64,000 bases of DNA from Oceanospirillaceae bacterium (GTDB taxonomy: Bacteria > Pseudomonadota > Gammaproteobacteria > Pseudomonadales > Litoribrevibacteraceae): the NCBI GenBank assembly GCA_015665455.1, contig JADFAD010000006.1, positions 992,001 through 1,056,000 on the forward strand. The letters are read 5' to 3'. Numbering within the stretch: the first letter of the stretch is position 1; each line of letters starts with the position of its first letter. The notes below the pieces were generated by a model, which saw only the letters and a program-made list of their open reading frames with translations, made no database searches and had not been told where the DNA came from. The position numbers were made by a program, and so were the translations under genes. Below are positions 37,697 through 46,708 of the stretch, piece by piece.

Positions 37697-39169
37697 CTAG
37701 TCTTTAGAATCCACCAATGCTCTGCGTTCAATTTTCTTGTGATACAACCACAGCAAGGGTTTGATCGATATCCAATATACTATTCGCCATGTCGTTTTTA
37801 ACACAACAAACGCAAAACTAAAGAAACCTAATACAGGGATAAACACCAGCAAGAAAAGTAACTTATGCACAGGCCAGATAATAAAATAAACACCCCATTG
37901 AACAAAACCAACAGGTCTGGTGAGGGACCAAGTTCTAGTCCAAAACCCCCAACTGGTGCCTAATGTAATAAGACCAAGAATAGACGATATAATTAGGTAA
38001 AACTGAACGTTTGAGTGAACAAAAGGAAAAATACGCTGACCAAGTTCTTCACTCCGCACTTCATCTGGGTGATACAAACTGATGCCTTTTACAAGCGTAT
38101 GATCAGCGACCTCAGCAACGGCCAAAGATCCCTCTGACTTCTCTATATTACTGGGCTCAATAAATCCTCTGCGCCCATGAAGCTGAACTAAAGTCTGACT
38201 CACATCCGAAGATTTAACCGTCAATTCCAATATTTCATGTTTTGATCGTGCAAATTGGTCAAAGAATTCTGACGTGGTTAATCCAGTTTCAGAGAACGTA
38301 TTTTGTTTAAAATGTTCCACTATTGCTTTAATTGCTTTATCAGTGTTCGCTGAGTTTATAATGACAAGGTTAATATCATGCTCTTTCGCAGCCCTTTTCA
38401 GAGCATTCAGAGAAACACTCTCTGAATCCGTAGGCCGCCGTTTGATAATACCCTTTTGAACATTACCCACCAAAACTACCGTTTCGTATTTCATCGTAGG
38501 CAAGGCTTGTAAAAGATTTCTAACCCCAACCACCCGAGCTTCAAAGTATTCACTCTGGTGATTCTGCTTCGTTGATAACAATTTGTCAGATTGCTCATCA
38601 AGCACAAGCATATGACTGGACAGGTCCATCAATGGCCGCTGTAAGTGCCAGATGGCAGCCTGTAGCGCATTGGCATCCTTAACGGGCACTGACACAGAAT
38701 GACTATCAATGTGCCAATGCTTATCTCGTTGGGTGGGTCTTTTTAGCTCAAAGAGTTTCTTTGAATCCGATTGAACAAAGACAGGCAACCTTGGTGGAAG
38801 CTTTTCAAACAATGTGAAATCTTTTGGCAAGTCGTGGACACTCATGACCAAGGCTCTTGGTGGTATCGGTAAAAAACCCAAGTTCATAGAATCAGGTAAA
38901 GCAAATACGCTGCCGTCCGATTGTTTAATTTGCCAGTGTCCGTTGATATCTGGACGAATTACCGACACATATTCATTAGAGATACCTTCAGGCAGTTTTA
39001 AGGCCTGAATAGGAACATCAACATCGGAATGTTTACTGATCTTACTTAACTTCGATATGCTAGAAATAACACTGGCATGGCAGGCTGTGGACGCCACCGA
39101 AAAATACAACGTTACCCATAGCAGCCATAAATAATGACCACCGATATTCATTTTTTTAACCACAGTCAC
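37697..39169 (-). CDS. Unknown exported protein with C-terminal membrane helices
   Basis: A 490-residue protein I do not recognise. The N-terminal segment HYLWLLWVTLYFSVASTACHA looks like a signal peptide. Residues about 30-370 form a soluble region with an alpha/beta look (YETVVLVGNV, HDINLVIINSANTDKAIKAI). Three hydrophobic stretches at the end (FYLIISSILGLITLGTSWGF, VQWGVYFIIWPVHKLLFLLV and FIPVLGFFSFAFVVLKTTW) place the C-terminus in the membrane with a basic tail. It lies 160 bp downstream of the giant kinase gene on the same strand and could belong to that signalling block. The start is a GTG at 39169; an ATG seven codons later is an alternative. Confidence 0.65.
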   Translation of the reverse strand: MTVVKKMNIGGHYLWLLWVTLYFSVASTACHASVISSISKLSKISKHSDVDVPIQALKLPEGISNEYVSVIRPDINGHWQIKQSDGSVFALPDSMNLGFLPIPPRALVMSVHDLPKDFTLFEKLPPRLPVFVQSDSKKLFELKRPTQRDKHWHIDSHSVSVPVKDANALQAAIWHLQRPLMDLSSHMLVLDEQSDKLLSTKQNHQSEYFEARVVGVRNLLQALPTMKYETVVLVGNVQKGIIKRRPTDSESVSLNALKRAAKEHDINLVIINSANTDKAIKAIVEHFKQNTFSETGLTTSEFFDQFARSKHEILELTVKSSDVSQTLVQLHGRRGFIEPSNIEKSEGSLAVAEVADHTLVKGISLYHPDEVRSEELGQRIFPFVHSNVQFYLIISSILGLITLGTSWGFWTRTWSLTRPVGFVQWGVYFIIWPVHKLLFLLVFIPVLGFFSFAFVVLKTTWRIVYWISIKPLLWLYHKKIERRALVDSKD

Positions 39170-39329
39170 CTACCACCACTCTTCCATGAGTCAGTTATCT
39201 TTCATATAAGAATAACCAAATAAGTATCCTTAATAGTAGTAAGTAATTGAGAAAGAATTATGAAAGCTCGGTTTCTTGTTGTGATTTATCGAACCATAGA
39301 TAAACAACATTCCCTTTTAAAACAAACCA

Positions 39330-42300
39330 CTAGCGCATTGACTGTTTTTTATAGGCCATCTCTGTCACCGGATAACTGCTCTCTTTATGTCCGTTCAGTG
39401 TTATTCGATCTCTTGGAATGGTAAATTGAAATTGAGTACCAAGCCCCTCTCTCGTATCAATTCGGCATGAGCCACCTAGCTGCTCTAACTGCCAAATGAC
39501 AGACGACAAACCGATCCCTCTGCCCGAGTATTCACCTACTGACTCCTTAGTACTTACAAAGTCTTTCAAAATCAGCAAAATTATTTCATCGGCGGTTAAC
39601 AGCTCTATTTCTGCTTGTGACATTTTCCCTTCAGTCACCACCTTTTCTTTTAAAAGATCAGTTCTAATCCCCTGACCGTCATCCGAAACCGTAATTTCTA
39701 CGTGCTCTTTATTTTGCTCTCCCTGTACGATGCGTACTCTGCACCGAATAGCACCATGAATCGGTTTCCCTGAAGTTAAGCGCCTCTCGGGACATTCAAC
39801 GCCATGATCAATACAGTTTCGAAAGACGTGAAGTAATTGCTTACAAAATGGCGCAACCAAGTCTCGATCCACCAATACCGAGCTGCCTTCCACATGAAAC
39901 GGTAATAACTCTTTCCCTAATCGCTTGGCTGCTAAATACGTTGGCTTTACATGCGGGGAAATCATATCAATCAAATTAACACTTCGAATGGATTGTAACT
40001 CATGTAATAGCTGATCACGTATCATTGGGCTTCCTATTGAGCGTACACTTGAGAGTAAAGAATCCAGGGTTGTGTCCGTCACAGTAAACGTCTTATCTTC
40101 AGAGAAATAATCACTGCCCAATACATTCAATAACGCTAAGAGGTCTTTCTGAAGCACCTCTTCAAAGTCCAAACTATTAATGATTTTATTGAATTGAGGT
40201 CGAATACCCTCTGCTTTCAAATGTCGAATGTTGTCCAACTGATCTTCCAAGTCGTGCAGCGCTTCCGCAAGAAACTGGAATTCAGCCTGCATGGCCAGCC
40301 CCTTGAAGGTATGAATGTGCCTGTAAATGGTTGAAATCAAATCAAGTAAAGGCAATTTCTGTTGTAGTAATTTAGGCAACAACTGACCACTAAAAAACCG
40401 GTAATCCCCGATGAACTCAATTAACTCATCTCGATTCTGAACCGCATTTACAATGGCCTTCATACGATATTGCTCGCGCTTTACCTCCTGCTCTAAGTTC
40501 ACTTGTTCTGAGATATCGGATAACACCAGCATCATTTTATCGTGCTCAATCTTGGCGTATTTGATGGAAATAACCTTGTCGCCAAGCAATATCGGGTTCG
40601 GCATAAGCTCTAAGTACAAATTAACCTTTTGCTTGTCCCTCGTACTAAAAAGTAACTCACACCCTCGTATGAAACTGTCTTTTTCTCGGGATGCATAGGG
40701 AAACAGTAATAAAACGGCATTACGCCCTGCCAAAGACCCTTTATTCTCCAAAATGGTTAAGCATTCTTGGCTGTATTCTTCATCCACCGACAGGTTATCG
40801 TAAATAGATAAAAATCCCTCGCCGGAATTATTAAGAAACGTCTCTACTTTGCTTAAAGCAACTTCTGTTCTGTCTCGCGCATCACGAATTTCTCGATGAG
40901 CAATACCAAGTGCCAGATTAAATTTGGCCAGTCGACGGTTCCAAATCAATATCACAATGAACATCAATCCACAAAACGCTAACACCTTCCACAATAAGAA
41001 GTAGTCCTCACCGTGCTCATATCGAACTAAAAACCAGCGATTCCGAATCTGTTCAATTTCTTCTTTGCGGATCGAGGCAAGTGACTTCTCAACAATACTC
41101 CCAAGAAGGGGCTGATCGTTACGAGTTGCAATACTCGCAATGCCCCAAATACCGGTTGAACCATTGATTTTGACCCCCATCAAAGAGCGCTTAGAGATCT
41201 GATAGCCAATTGTAGAAGAAGAATCAATCAACCCATAAACATCGCCCGATAACACCAGATCCAACCCTTCTTGAGTTGTTTGAACCTCTTTCAGCTTAAT
41301 GTTGGGCAATGTCTGAAGCGTATCAACTACGAGTGATTTAGATAACACCGCAAACGATGTATTTTCTAGATTCTCAAGGTCATCAATGTAGGGTTTGTCC
41401 TCAAGTGTGGCAATGACATACAAGGTCTCCGTATAGGGCGTTGTAAAATCCAACCATTTCGCCCGATAAGGCGTTTCACTGACGATCGGAGCTAAGTCAC
41501 ACTCTCGCTGAATGACAGACTCATAAACACCATTCCAGCTTTGATGAAAAACCGGCTCAAGATTAAACCCTGCCCGCTGAGCAATAAGCGCGCTAATATC
41601 AGCGCCAAACCCTTCTGCTTGACCTTGTCCATCGCTTCCCATCAAGGGCATCCATGAAGGATACACACACAGCTTCACAGTCTCATTCTGCGCTAAGAAC
41701 GCTCTCTCCTCGGCGGTTAACACCAAGTGTTGATCGCTCGATGAAACGGACCACTTTTGTTTCAACGCATGAAGGTCTTGTTCAGATAACCCCATCAATC
41801 TTTGGTTTAAAACTTCAATCAAAGGTTCTAAATCATTCTGTAGAAACAAACCAATACGTAATTGACCCAATTCTCGAATGGGAATCGAGCCTGCAATCTT
41901 CAAGTCCGATATTAATTGGCTGTTAATGATGTATCCCGCATGAGAGGCATTATCAATGTAATAATCCACTTCATGACTACGAAGTCCCGCATACGCTTCT
42001 TCAATGGAAGGGTAAATTACTTGCTGAATATCAGAGTATTGTCGAATTAACGTCTGTTGCTGACTAAACCCCTCAACCGCCGCAACTTTTTTACCGGATA
42101 ACTGTTTAATAGACCGAATATCTCCGCCATTCAAACGGCTAACAACGACAAATGGCGACTCAAAAACCACCTCTGTAGCATCCACTAAACTTCGATTGAT
42201 GTGTTCATTACCTAAATTTGAATAGAACGCATCTAACTTACCGTTATTAAGCTTATTTATCCCTTCTTGATGCGTAACAGCAGTCCATTTCAGCGTAAAC

Positions 42301-43307
42301 GGTAACTCCTTTGCTAGCAGTGAAAATAACGCCACCAAATACCCCGCAGGGGCATCATTTTTTTTAAAACTGATGGGCGGCTGATCAACCAGAAACCCTA
42401 CTCGCAATATTCTTTTATCTTTAATGGACTGCCATTCTGTTCCCGTTAACCCGTACGTTAAGGCCGGCGAGGATTGCTTGGAACCAAACCATTTTTCTGA
42501 CAATGCCTGAGACTCAGAAACAGAAACATTGTGCATGGCTTTGGTCAAAATGGAATTCAGCAACGGCCAATCTTGACGAGTACTGATGTGCAACGTTTCA
42601 TCCTGTGAACCTTCCGCAGAATAAACGCCAGAGGTTTTCAAGTTGGTGAAAAAATTACGAGCAATGTGATACTTCGCAGAGGTGTCGTATACAATAGTTG
42701 CATCAGCTTGTCCTGATGCTACGGCTTTAATCATTTCCAATTCATTACCCACCACCAATACTTGAATCTCCGGGTGATACTTCTTTAAATACGTCTCTGT
42801 CGACCAACCAGCGCCCATCGCAACGGTTTTACCGTAAAACTGCCTGAGATCTGAGATTTCTTCGGAGGAACTACGAACGACATACACACTGTGATTATGA
42901 AAGAATGGCGGAGTGAAATCGGCATACGATCGATGTTCTTCAGTTTCATTCCACGAGTGAATAACATCGATTTCTTTTGCTTTAAACGCATCCACCAACT
43001 CGGTCCAGCTCAAGCCATTTACATACTCAAACTCAATGCCTATTTTTTCTTGCAGTAAGTTCAAATAATCAATGCTAAATCCCGCTGGTTGACCATGAAT
43101 GGTGTAATCGAAAGGCGGCCAGTCCTCTTCATTCGAAACCCGTATTTTAGGGTGTTGCTGAATGAATTGAACTTCTTCGTGGGTTAACCCAAGTTTATCT
43201 TTGGATGACGTCGCACGTTCTCTTGCTTCTACTCCTTGTACAAGTAAACAGCTCATTACCCCTAATACGATAAGCAGGGTTTGTAAGTTAAATATATCCC
43301 GAACCAT
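39330..43307 (-). CDS. Giant sensor kinase: three periplasmic solute-binding domains, Hpt and CheA-like ATPase
   Basis: A 1325-residue membrane kinase. After a signal/membrane anchor come three tandem family-3 solute-binding domains (about 40-275, 295-525, 540-765), each ending near a KW(F/S) or RWF motif as in BvgS-type sensors. A transmembrane helix at about 770-790 and a weak PAS-like region (840-950) follow. Then comes an Hpt domain with IHTFKGLA (His999) and a CheA-like ATPase: VFRNCIDHGVECPERR, SDDGQGIR and YSGRGIGLSSV. There is no CheW-like domain and no receiver, so phosphate is probably passed to the separate CheY-like protein encoded upstream. It begins 17 bp after the GGDEF gene. 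Ligands are probably amino acids or similar polar solutes, unproven. Confidence 0.88.
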   Translation of the reverse strand: MVRDIFNLQTLLIVLGVMSCLLVQGVEARERATSSKDKLGLTHEEVQFIQQHPKIRVSNEEDWPPFDYTIHGQPAGFSIDYLNLLQEKIGIEFEYVNGLSWTELVDAFKAKEIDVIHSWNETEEHRSYADFTPPFFHNHSVYVVRSSSEEISDLRQFYGKTVAMGAGWSTETYLKKYHPEIQVLVVGNELEMIKAVASGQADATIVYDTSAKYHIARNFFTNLKTSGVYSAEGSQDETLHISTRQDWPLLNSILTKAMHNVSVSESQALSEKWFGSKQSSPALTYGLTGTEWQSIKDKRILRVGFLVDQPPISFKKNDAPAGYLVALFSLLAKELPFTLKWTAVTHQEGINKLNNGKLDAFYSNLGNEHINRSLVDATEVVFESPFVVVSRLNGGDIRSIKQLSGKKVAAVEGFSQQQTLIRQYSDIQQVIYPSIEEAYAGLRSHEVDYYIDNASHAGYIINSQLISDLKIAGSIPIRELGQLRIGLFLQNDLEPLIEVLNQRLMGLSEQDLHALKQKWSVSSSDQHLVLTAEERAFLAQNETVKLCVYPSWMPLMGSDGQGQAEGFGADISALIAQRAGFNLEPVFHQSWNGVYESVIQRECDLAPIVSETPYRAKWLDFTTPYTETLYVIATLEDKPYIDDLENLENTSFAVLSKSLVVDTLQTLPNIKLKEVQTTQEGLDLVLSGDVYGLIDSSSTIGYQISKRSLMGVKINGSTGIWGIASIATRNDQPLLGSIVEKSLASIRKEEIEQIRNRWFLVRYEHGEDYFLLWKVLAFCGLMFIVILIWNRRLAKFNLALGIAHREIRDARDRTEVALSKVETFLNNSGEGFLSIYDNLSVDEEYSQECLTILENKGSLAGRNAVLLLFPYASREKDSFIRGCELLFSTRDKQKVNLYLELMPNPILLGDKVISIKYAKIEHDKMMLVLSDISEQVNLEQEVKREQYRMKAIVNAVQNRDELIEFIGDYRFFSGQLLPKLLQQKLPLLDLISTIYRHIHTFKGLAMQAEFQFLAEALHDLEDQLDNIRHLKAEGIRPQFNKIINSLDFEEVLQKDLLALLNVLGSDYFSEDKTFTVTDTTLDSLLSSVRSIGSPMIRDQLLHELQSIRSVNLIDMISPHVKPTYLAAKRLGKELLPFHVEGSSVLVDRDLVAPFCKQLLHVFRNCIDHGVECPERRLTSGKPIHGAIRCRVRIVQGEQNKEHVEITVSDDGQGIRTDLLKEKVVTEGKMSQAEIELLTADEIILLILKDFVSTKESVGEYSGRGIGLSSVIWQLEQLGGSCRIDTREGLGTQFQFTIPRDRITLNGHKESSYPVTEMAYKKQSMR

Positions 43308-43324
43308 AATGGTCTATTTATCCT

Positions 43325-44230
43325 TCAGATAAATATTACTTGGTTTCTGCCTTCTTCTTTAGCCCGATACAAGGCTTGATCAGCTCGGCTGACCATCTTC
43401 GGTTCCGTATCTGAAGTCTGGTACGAGGTAACACCAAAGCTGGCAGTTTTTTGGCCCACCTCATTGAACTCATATTGAGAAATTGCTCGTCGTAATTCTT
43501 CAGCCAAAGCTACGGCGCCGTCCTGAGCGGTACCAGGGCATATCAATAAAAATTCTTCGCCGCCCCATCGACCCAAAACATCCGTGGAACGCGCTCGGCT
43601 TTTCAAAATACCCGATAACGTTTGAAGTACGTAATCACCCGTTTGATGGCCGTAGGTGTCGTTAACTGATTTAAAGTAATCAACATCAATTATGATGATA
43701 GAAAACGGAGTAACTAATCGTTCTGCCCGCTTCAATTCATCATTAAATGAGCGATCCAGCTTAATTCGATTATAAAGCTGAGTCAGAGGGTCTGTGATGG
43801 AGGCTTTCTCCAGCTCTCGGTTCTTTAACGCTAACTCCGCGTGCGCTTCCGCCAACTGATTCTGAGTTTCTTTTAGACCAGAGATGTCCACAGCAATGGA
43901 ATACTTTGCCAACCGACCATCCGGCCAAGCAATGCATTTATCCTGCAATTGATACCAATGATCATCCGACTCATTAAAGATTTCATAAACCTTGGTATCC
44001 CCCGTCGGGGTGCCATCTTCTGTCATCAATGAAGCCATCGGGCAAAAATGGCAAGGACTGTCTTCTTGGTAAATAACCTGATGACACTTGCCCTCAGAAG
44101 ATAAGCCTCGTTGCCGCATTTTTCGGTTAACAAAAATCAAGTCATAGGTCTCTGCATCCGAAACGTACACCGCAAAAGGAATCGCATCGAATAAGCTCTC
44201 TAGAAATTCATTTTCGTCCAATTTATCCAT
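43325..44230 (-). CDS. PAS-GGDEF diguanylate cyclase
   Basis: A 301-residue soluble protein making cyclic di-GMP from two GTP. The N-terminal PAS domain (about 10-125) begins LFDAIPFAVYVSDAETYDLI and includes SPCHFCPMASL, a CxxC pair that could bind a metal or sense redox state. A coiled-coil linker (about 125-150) leads to the cyclase domain: DPLTQLYNRIKLDRSF, IIIDVDYFKSVNDTYGH, and the active-site GGEEF in GRWGGEEFLLICPG. An inhibitory RxxD site (RSTD) stands five residues before it, so product feedback is likely. The gene lies between the CheY-like gene (7-bp gap) and the giant kinase gene. Confidence 0.93.
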   Translation of the reverse strand: MDKLDENEFLESLFDAIPFAVYVSDAETYDLIFVNRKMRQRGLSSEGKCHQVIYQEDSPCHFCPMASLMTEDGTPTGDTKVYEIFNESDDHWYQLQDKCIAWPDGRLAKYSIAVDISGLKETQNQLAEAHAELALKNRELEKASITDPLTQLYNRIKLDRSFNDELKRAERLVTPFSIIIIDVDYFKSVNDTYGHQTGDYVLQTLSGILKSRARSTDVLGRWGGEEFLLICPGTAQDGAVALAEELRRAISQYEFNEVGQKTASFGVTSYQTSDTEPKMVSRADQALYRAKEEGRNQVIFI

Positions 44231-44237
44231 CTAAACG

Positions 44238-44618
44238 TTACTCTGGCTCACTTGATAAACACAGTTTTTCAATGGCTCGTTTTAGCTTGTCCTCCTTGAT
44301 GGGTTTCAATACATACCCAAGCGCACCTGCATCAATGGCATCCATCACCATTTGCTCCTGACCGTGCGACGTTACCATCAAGATTTTCGCGTCTTGATCG
44401 TTCTTCACAATGTTTCGAGTGGCTTCTATGCCATTCATATCAGGCATAGTGATGTCCATGGTGATCAAGTCCGGTTTCATTTGAATGTAGTCTGAACACG
44501 CTTGAACACCTGAGTTACACGTATGGATTACCCGATGCCCCATACCTTCCAGCATGAGCGTCAACTTCTTAATGGTAATAATGGAATCTTCAACAACCAT
44601 TACTTTTAAAGCATTCAT
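44238..44618 (-). CDS. CheY-like single-domain response regulator
   Basis: A 126-residue receiver domain with no output. The acidic pocket VVEDS (Glu10, Asp11) is intact, the phosphoacceptor is Asp55 in LITMDITMPDMNG, the Thr switch is in MVTSHGQ and the lysine in GYVLKPI. It lies in a compact same-strand block: cheX-like gene, 12-bp gap, this gene, 7-bp gap, GGDEF gene, giant kinase gene. The kinase Hpt/CheA core is the natural phosphodonor and the CheX-like protein the natural phosphatase. The output may be protein-protein signalling to the cyclase or the flagellar motor; this is inference. Confidence 0.92.
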   Translation of the reverse strand: MNALKVMVVEDSIITIKKLTLMLEGMGHRVIHTCNSGVQACSDYIQMKPDLITMDITMPDMNGIEATRNIVKNDQDAKILMVTSHGQEQMVMDAIDAGALGYVLKPIKEDKLKRAIEKLCLSSEPE

Positions 44619-44630
44619 ATCATTACCCCT

Positions 44631-45146
44631 TTAAACATAATCCAGCTTTTGATCAAAAAGCTCTTTAGGGCCAATGCAATAGAGTTGCACCACTCCAACG
44701 GGCGTTGTTAACTTTGACGTCATAAACTTTGCCTGCTTATTTCTACATATATTCTTCGCATCAGAAATCACCACCGGCGGTGATAAATGAATGGCTTCGC
44801 CCACAAGCTGGAAGTTAGTCAGTACATTTCCCAACACAATGTTGATCATGTCTGCCAAGGTTTCTTCAACGTAATCGGTGATCTCTTCATCCGTTAAACC
44901 CAAACCTTGTGTATATTCTCGATTTAACGTTTCGGCCAGCGAGGCGCTATAACTGAAAGCAAATAAAACACTCAAATGTCCTTCCACACTGATAATGGAA
45001 GTGAGTGCATCCAAACTGAGTCGTTTTACATCATGAAAATGAAACTCGGTGTCAGACACCTGAATACCGGCCTCATCTTTGAGAAACTGAACAACTCGAT
45101 CACTCACCGATTGAACCAATTGTTTTATTTCGGAGTTTGGACCCAT
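44631..45146 (-). CDS. CheX/CheC-type phosphatase-like chemotaxis protein
   Basis: A 171-residue protein of the CheC/CheX family, which dephosphorylates CheY. The conserved catalytic pair ExxN is visible in YVEETLADMINIVLGNVLTN (about 89-108), where Glu and Asn coordinate attack on the aspartyl phosphate. The surroundings SVLFAFSYSASLAETLNRE and SPPVVISDAKNI fit the CheX alpha/beta fold. It is the first gene of the signalling block, with a 294-bp gap before it, so the promoter for the whole block is expected at about 45150-45440. I see no clear promoter there. Confidence 0.85.
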   Translation of the reverse strand: MGPNSEIKQLVQSVSDRVVQFLKDEAGIQVSDTEFHFHDVKRLSLDALTSIISVEGHLSVLFAFSYSASLAETLNREYTQGLGLTDEEITDYVEETLADMINIVLGNVLTNFQLVGEAIHLSPPVVISDAKNICRNKQAKFMTSKLTTPVGVVQLYCIGPKELFDQKLDYV

Positions 45147-45440
45147 ATCGATACAACCCTAATACCTTGATCAAAGCACCTAAATCAACGTCTGAAATGA
45201 CGCTGGTAGTCAATTTGAAAGTATAGGTAACGGTCAGTTTGGAAAGGAATAAAACAGAGATGTCCTACATCAAAATTCGGCTAACACTCAGTTTGTTTGA
45301 TGTGTGAGGGAAGAAGAAATCAGGTTAGCATTAACGTTATATTCATAGACAGAAATAGGCGAATCATCGTTAGCCATCGAGCTCAGGGATATGACAGATT
45401 TATTTATGAAGGGCTAACAAAGCCCTTCCCATACTAAAAT

Positions 45441-46589
45441 TCACAACCCGATTTGCTTAGCGATCATTTCCTTCATGATCTCAGTTGTACCGCCACCGAT
45501 GGCTAAAATTCGAGCATCACGGGACAAGCGCTCAACCACAGATTCTCGCATGTACCCCATCCCACCAAACAACTGGACAGCTTGGTATGTCGCCCTCTCA
45601 GCAACACCCGTTGCAAAGTTCTTTGCCATGGACACTTGCTTGATGGGGTTTTGTCCTGCGTTCATCATTGCTGCAGCGCGATAGGCATACTCTCTGGCGA
45701 TATCAATCTCCGTGGCCATATCCACTAATTTATGACGATTCACCTGAAACTGACCAATAGGTCGGCCGAACGCTTCACGCTCTTTTACGTACTTAATGCT
45801 TTCTTCATAAGCCAGTTGAGCCGTCATGTACCCCATAACCGTCAGCATCAACCGTTCACTTAAAAAGTTACTCATGATGCAACCAAACCCTGCATTCTCT
45901 GCCCCGATTAGATTTTCAACCGGAACCATGCAATCTTCAAAAAATAATTCTGCGGTATCACTGCAACGCCAACCCGTTTTTTTAAGGCTCCGTCCCACAG
46001 AAAATCCCGGCGTCCCTTTCTCAATTAACAATAAACTTATGCCTTGATAACCCGCTCCCCCGGTGCGAACAGCCACCGAATAGTAATCCGCTCGGACACC
46101 ACTGGTAATGAAGATTTTACTGCCATTTATCCGATAGAAATCACCTTCTTGCACAGCATGCGTCTTAATGTTTGCAACGTCTGACCCTCCTTTCGGTTCA
46201 CTGATTGCCAAAGCCGCGATCTTCTTACCAGAAATCACCTCTGGAACAACCCGTTGCTTAATGGCGTCATTAGCCCACTTCGCAATCGGGGGTAACGCAA
46301 TGTCCAATGATCCGAGGCCTGCAACTAAACCACCCGAGGTTGAACGCATCATCTCTTCGGTAAAAGCCACTTTCATAAACACATCACCTTCCGCAGAGCC
46401 CCCCAAAGCTTCGGGATAGCCAATGCCTAGTAGGCCTGCGTCTCCTGCCAGCTCATAGAGCGATCTTGGAAACATCTCATCCTCTTCCCAATCCGCAATA
46501 AACGGGAGGATGTGCCGCTGAACAAAGGTTTGAATGCTCTTTCGAGCTAATTGATGTGTTTCATTAAAATAATTAAGAGAATCTTTCAT
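45441..46589 (-). CDS. Acyl-CoA dehydrogenase
   Basis: An FAD enzyme of 382 residues that introduces the alpha-beta double bond into acyl-CoA, passing electrons to ETF. Signatures are AALAISEPKGGSDVANIKTH (about 128-147) and the C-terminal QLFGGMGYMRESVVERLSRD (about 339-358) followed by ILAIGGGTTEIMKEMIAKQI. The medium/short-chain ACAD length is normal; this subgroup resembles those acting on branched or long-chain acyl-CoA, but the substrate is unknown. A perfect-arm palindrome lies 68-85 bp upstream and may be a regulator site. It stands apart from other catabolic genes. Confidence 0.92.
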   Translation of the reverse strand: MKDSLNYFNETHQLARKSIQTFVQRHILPFIADWEEDEMFPRSLYELAGDAGLLGIGYPEALGGSAEGDVFMKVAFTEEMMRSTSGGLVAGLGSLDIALPPIAKWANDAIKQRVVPEVISGKKIAALAISEPKGGSDVANIKTHAVQEGDFYRINGSKIFITSGVRADYYSVAVRTGGAGYQGISLLLIEKGTPGFSVGRSLKKTGWRCSDTAELFFEDCMVPVENLIGAENAGFGCIMSNFLSERLMLTVMGYMTAQLAYEESIKYVKEREAFGRPIGQFQVNRHKLVDMATEIDIAREYAYRAAAMMNAGQNPIKQVSMAKNFATGVAERATYQAVQLFGGMGYMRESVVERLSRDARILAIGGGTTEIMKEMIAKQIGL

Positions 46590-46655
46590 GGCCGCTTCCC
46601 TAGGGATAATCCGAATGAATCCTAAGGCATCAGCTTAGCGGAAAGCAGAGAAGAA

Positions 46656-46673
46656 ACCAAGCAAGCGCTTGGT
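46656..46673. promoter_or_regulatory. 18-bp palindrome upstream of the acyl-CoA dehydrogenase gene
   Basis: ACCAAGC (46656-46662) and GCTTGGT (46667-46673) flank a 4-bp spacer. It lies between the end of the solute-binding-protein gene and the start of the dehydrogenase gene on the minus strand. It suits a TetR-type repressor dimer; a terminator for the upstream gene is the other reading. Confidence 0.5.
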
Positions 46674-46708
46674 TTTGTAAGACTAAATATCAAACCAATA
46701 TTACGAAC

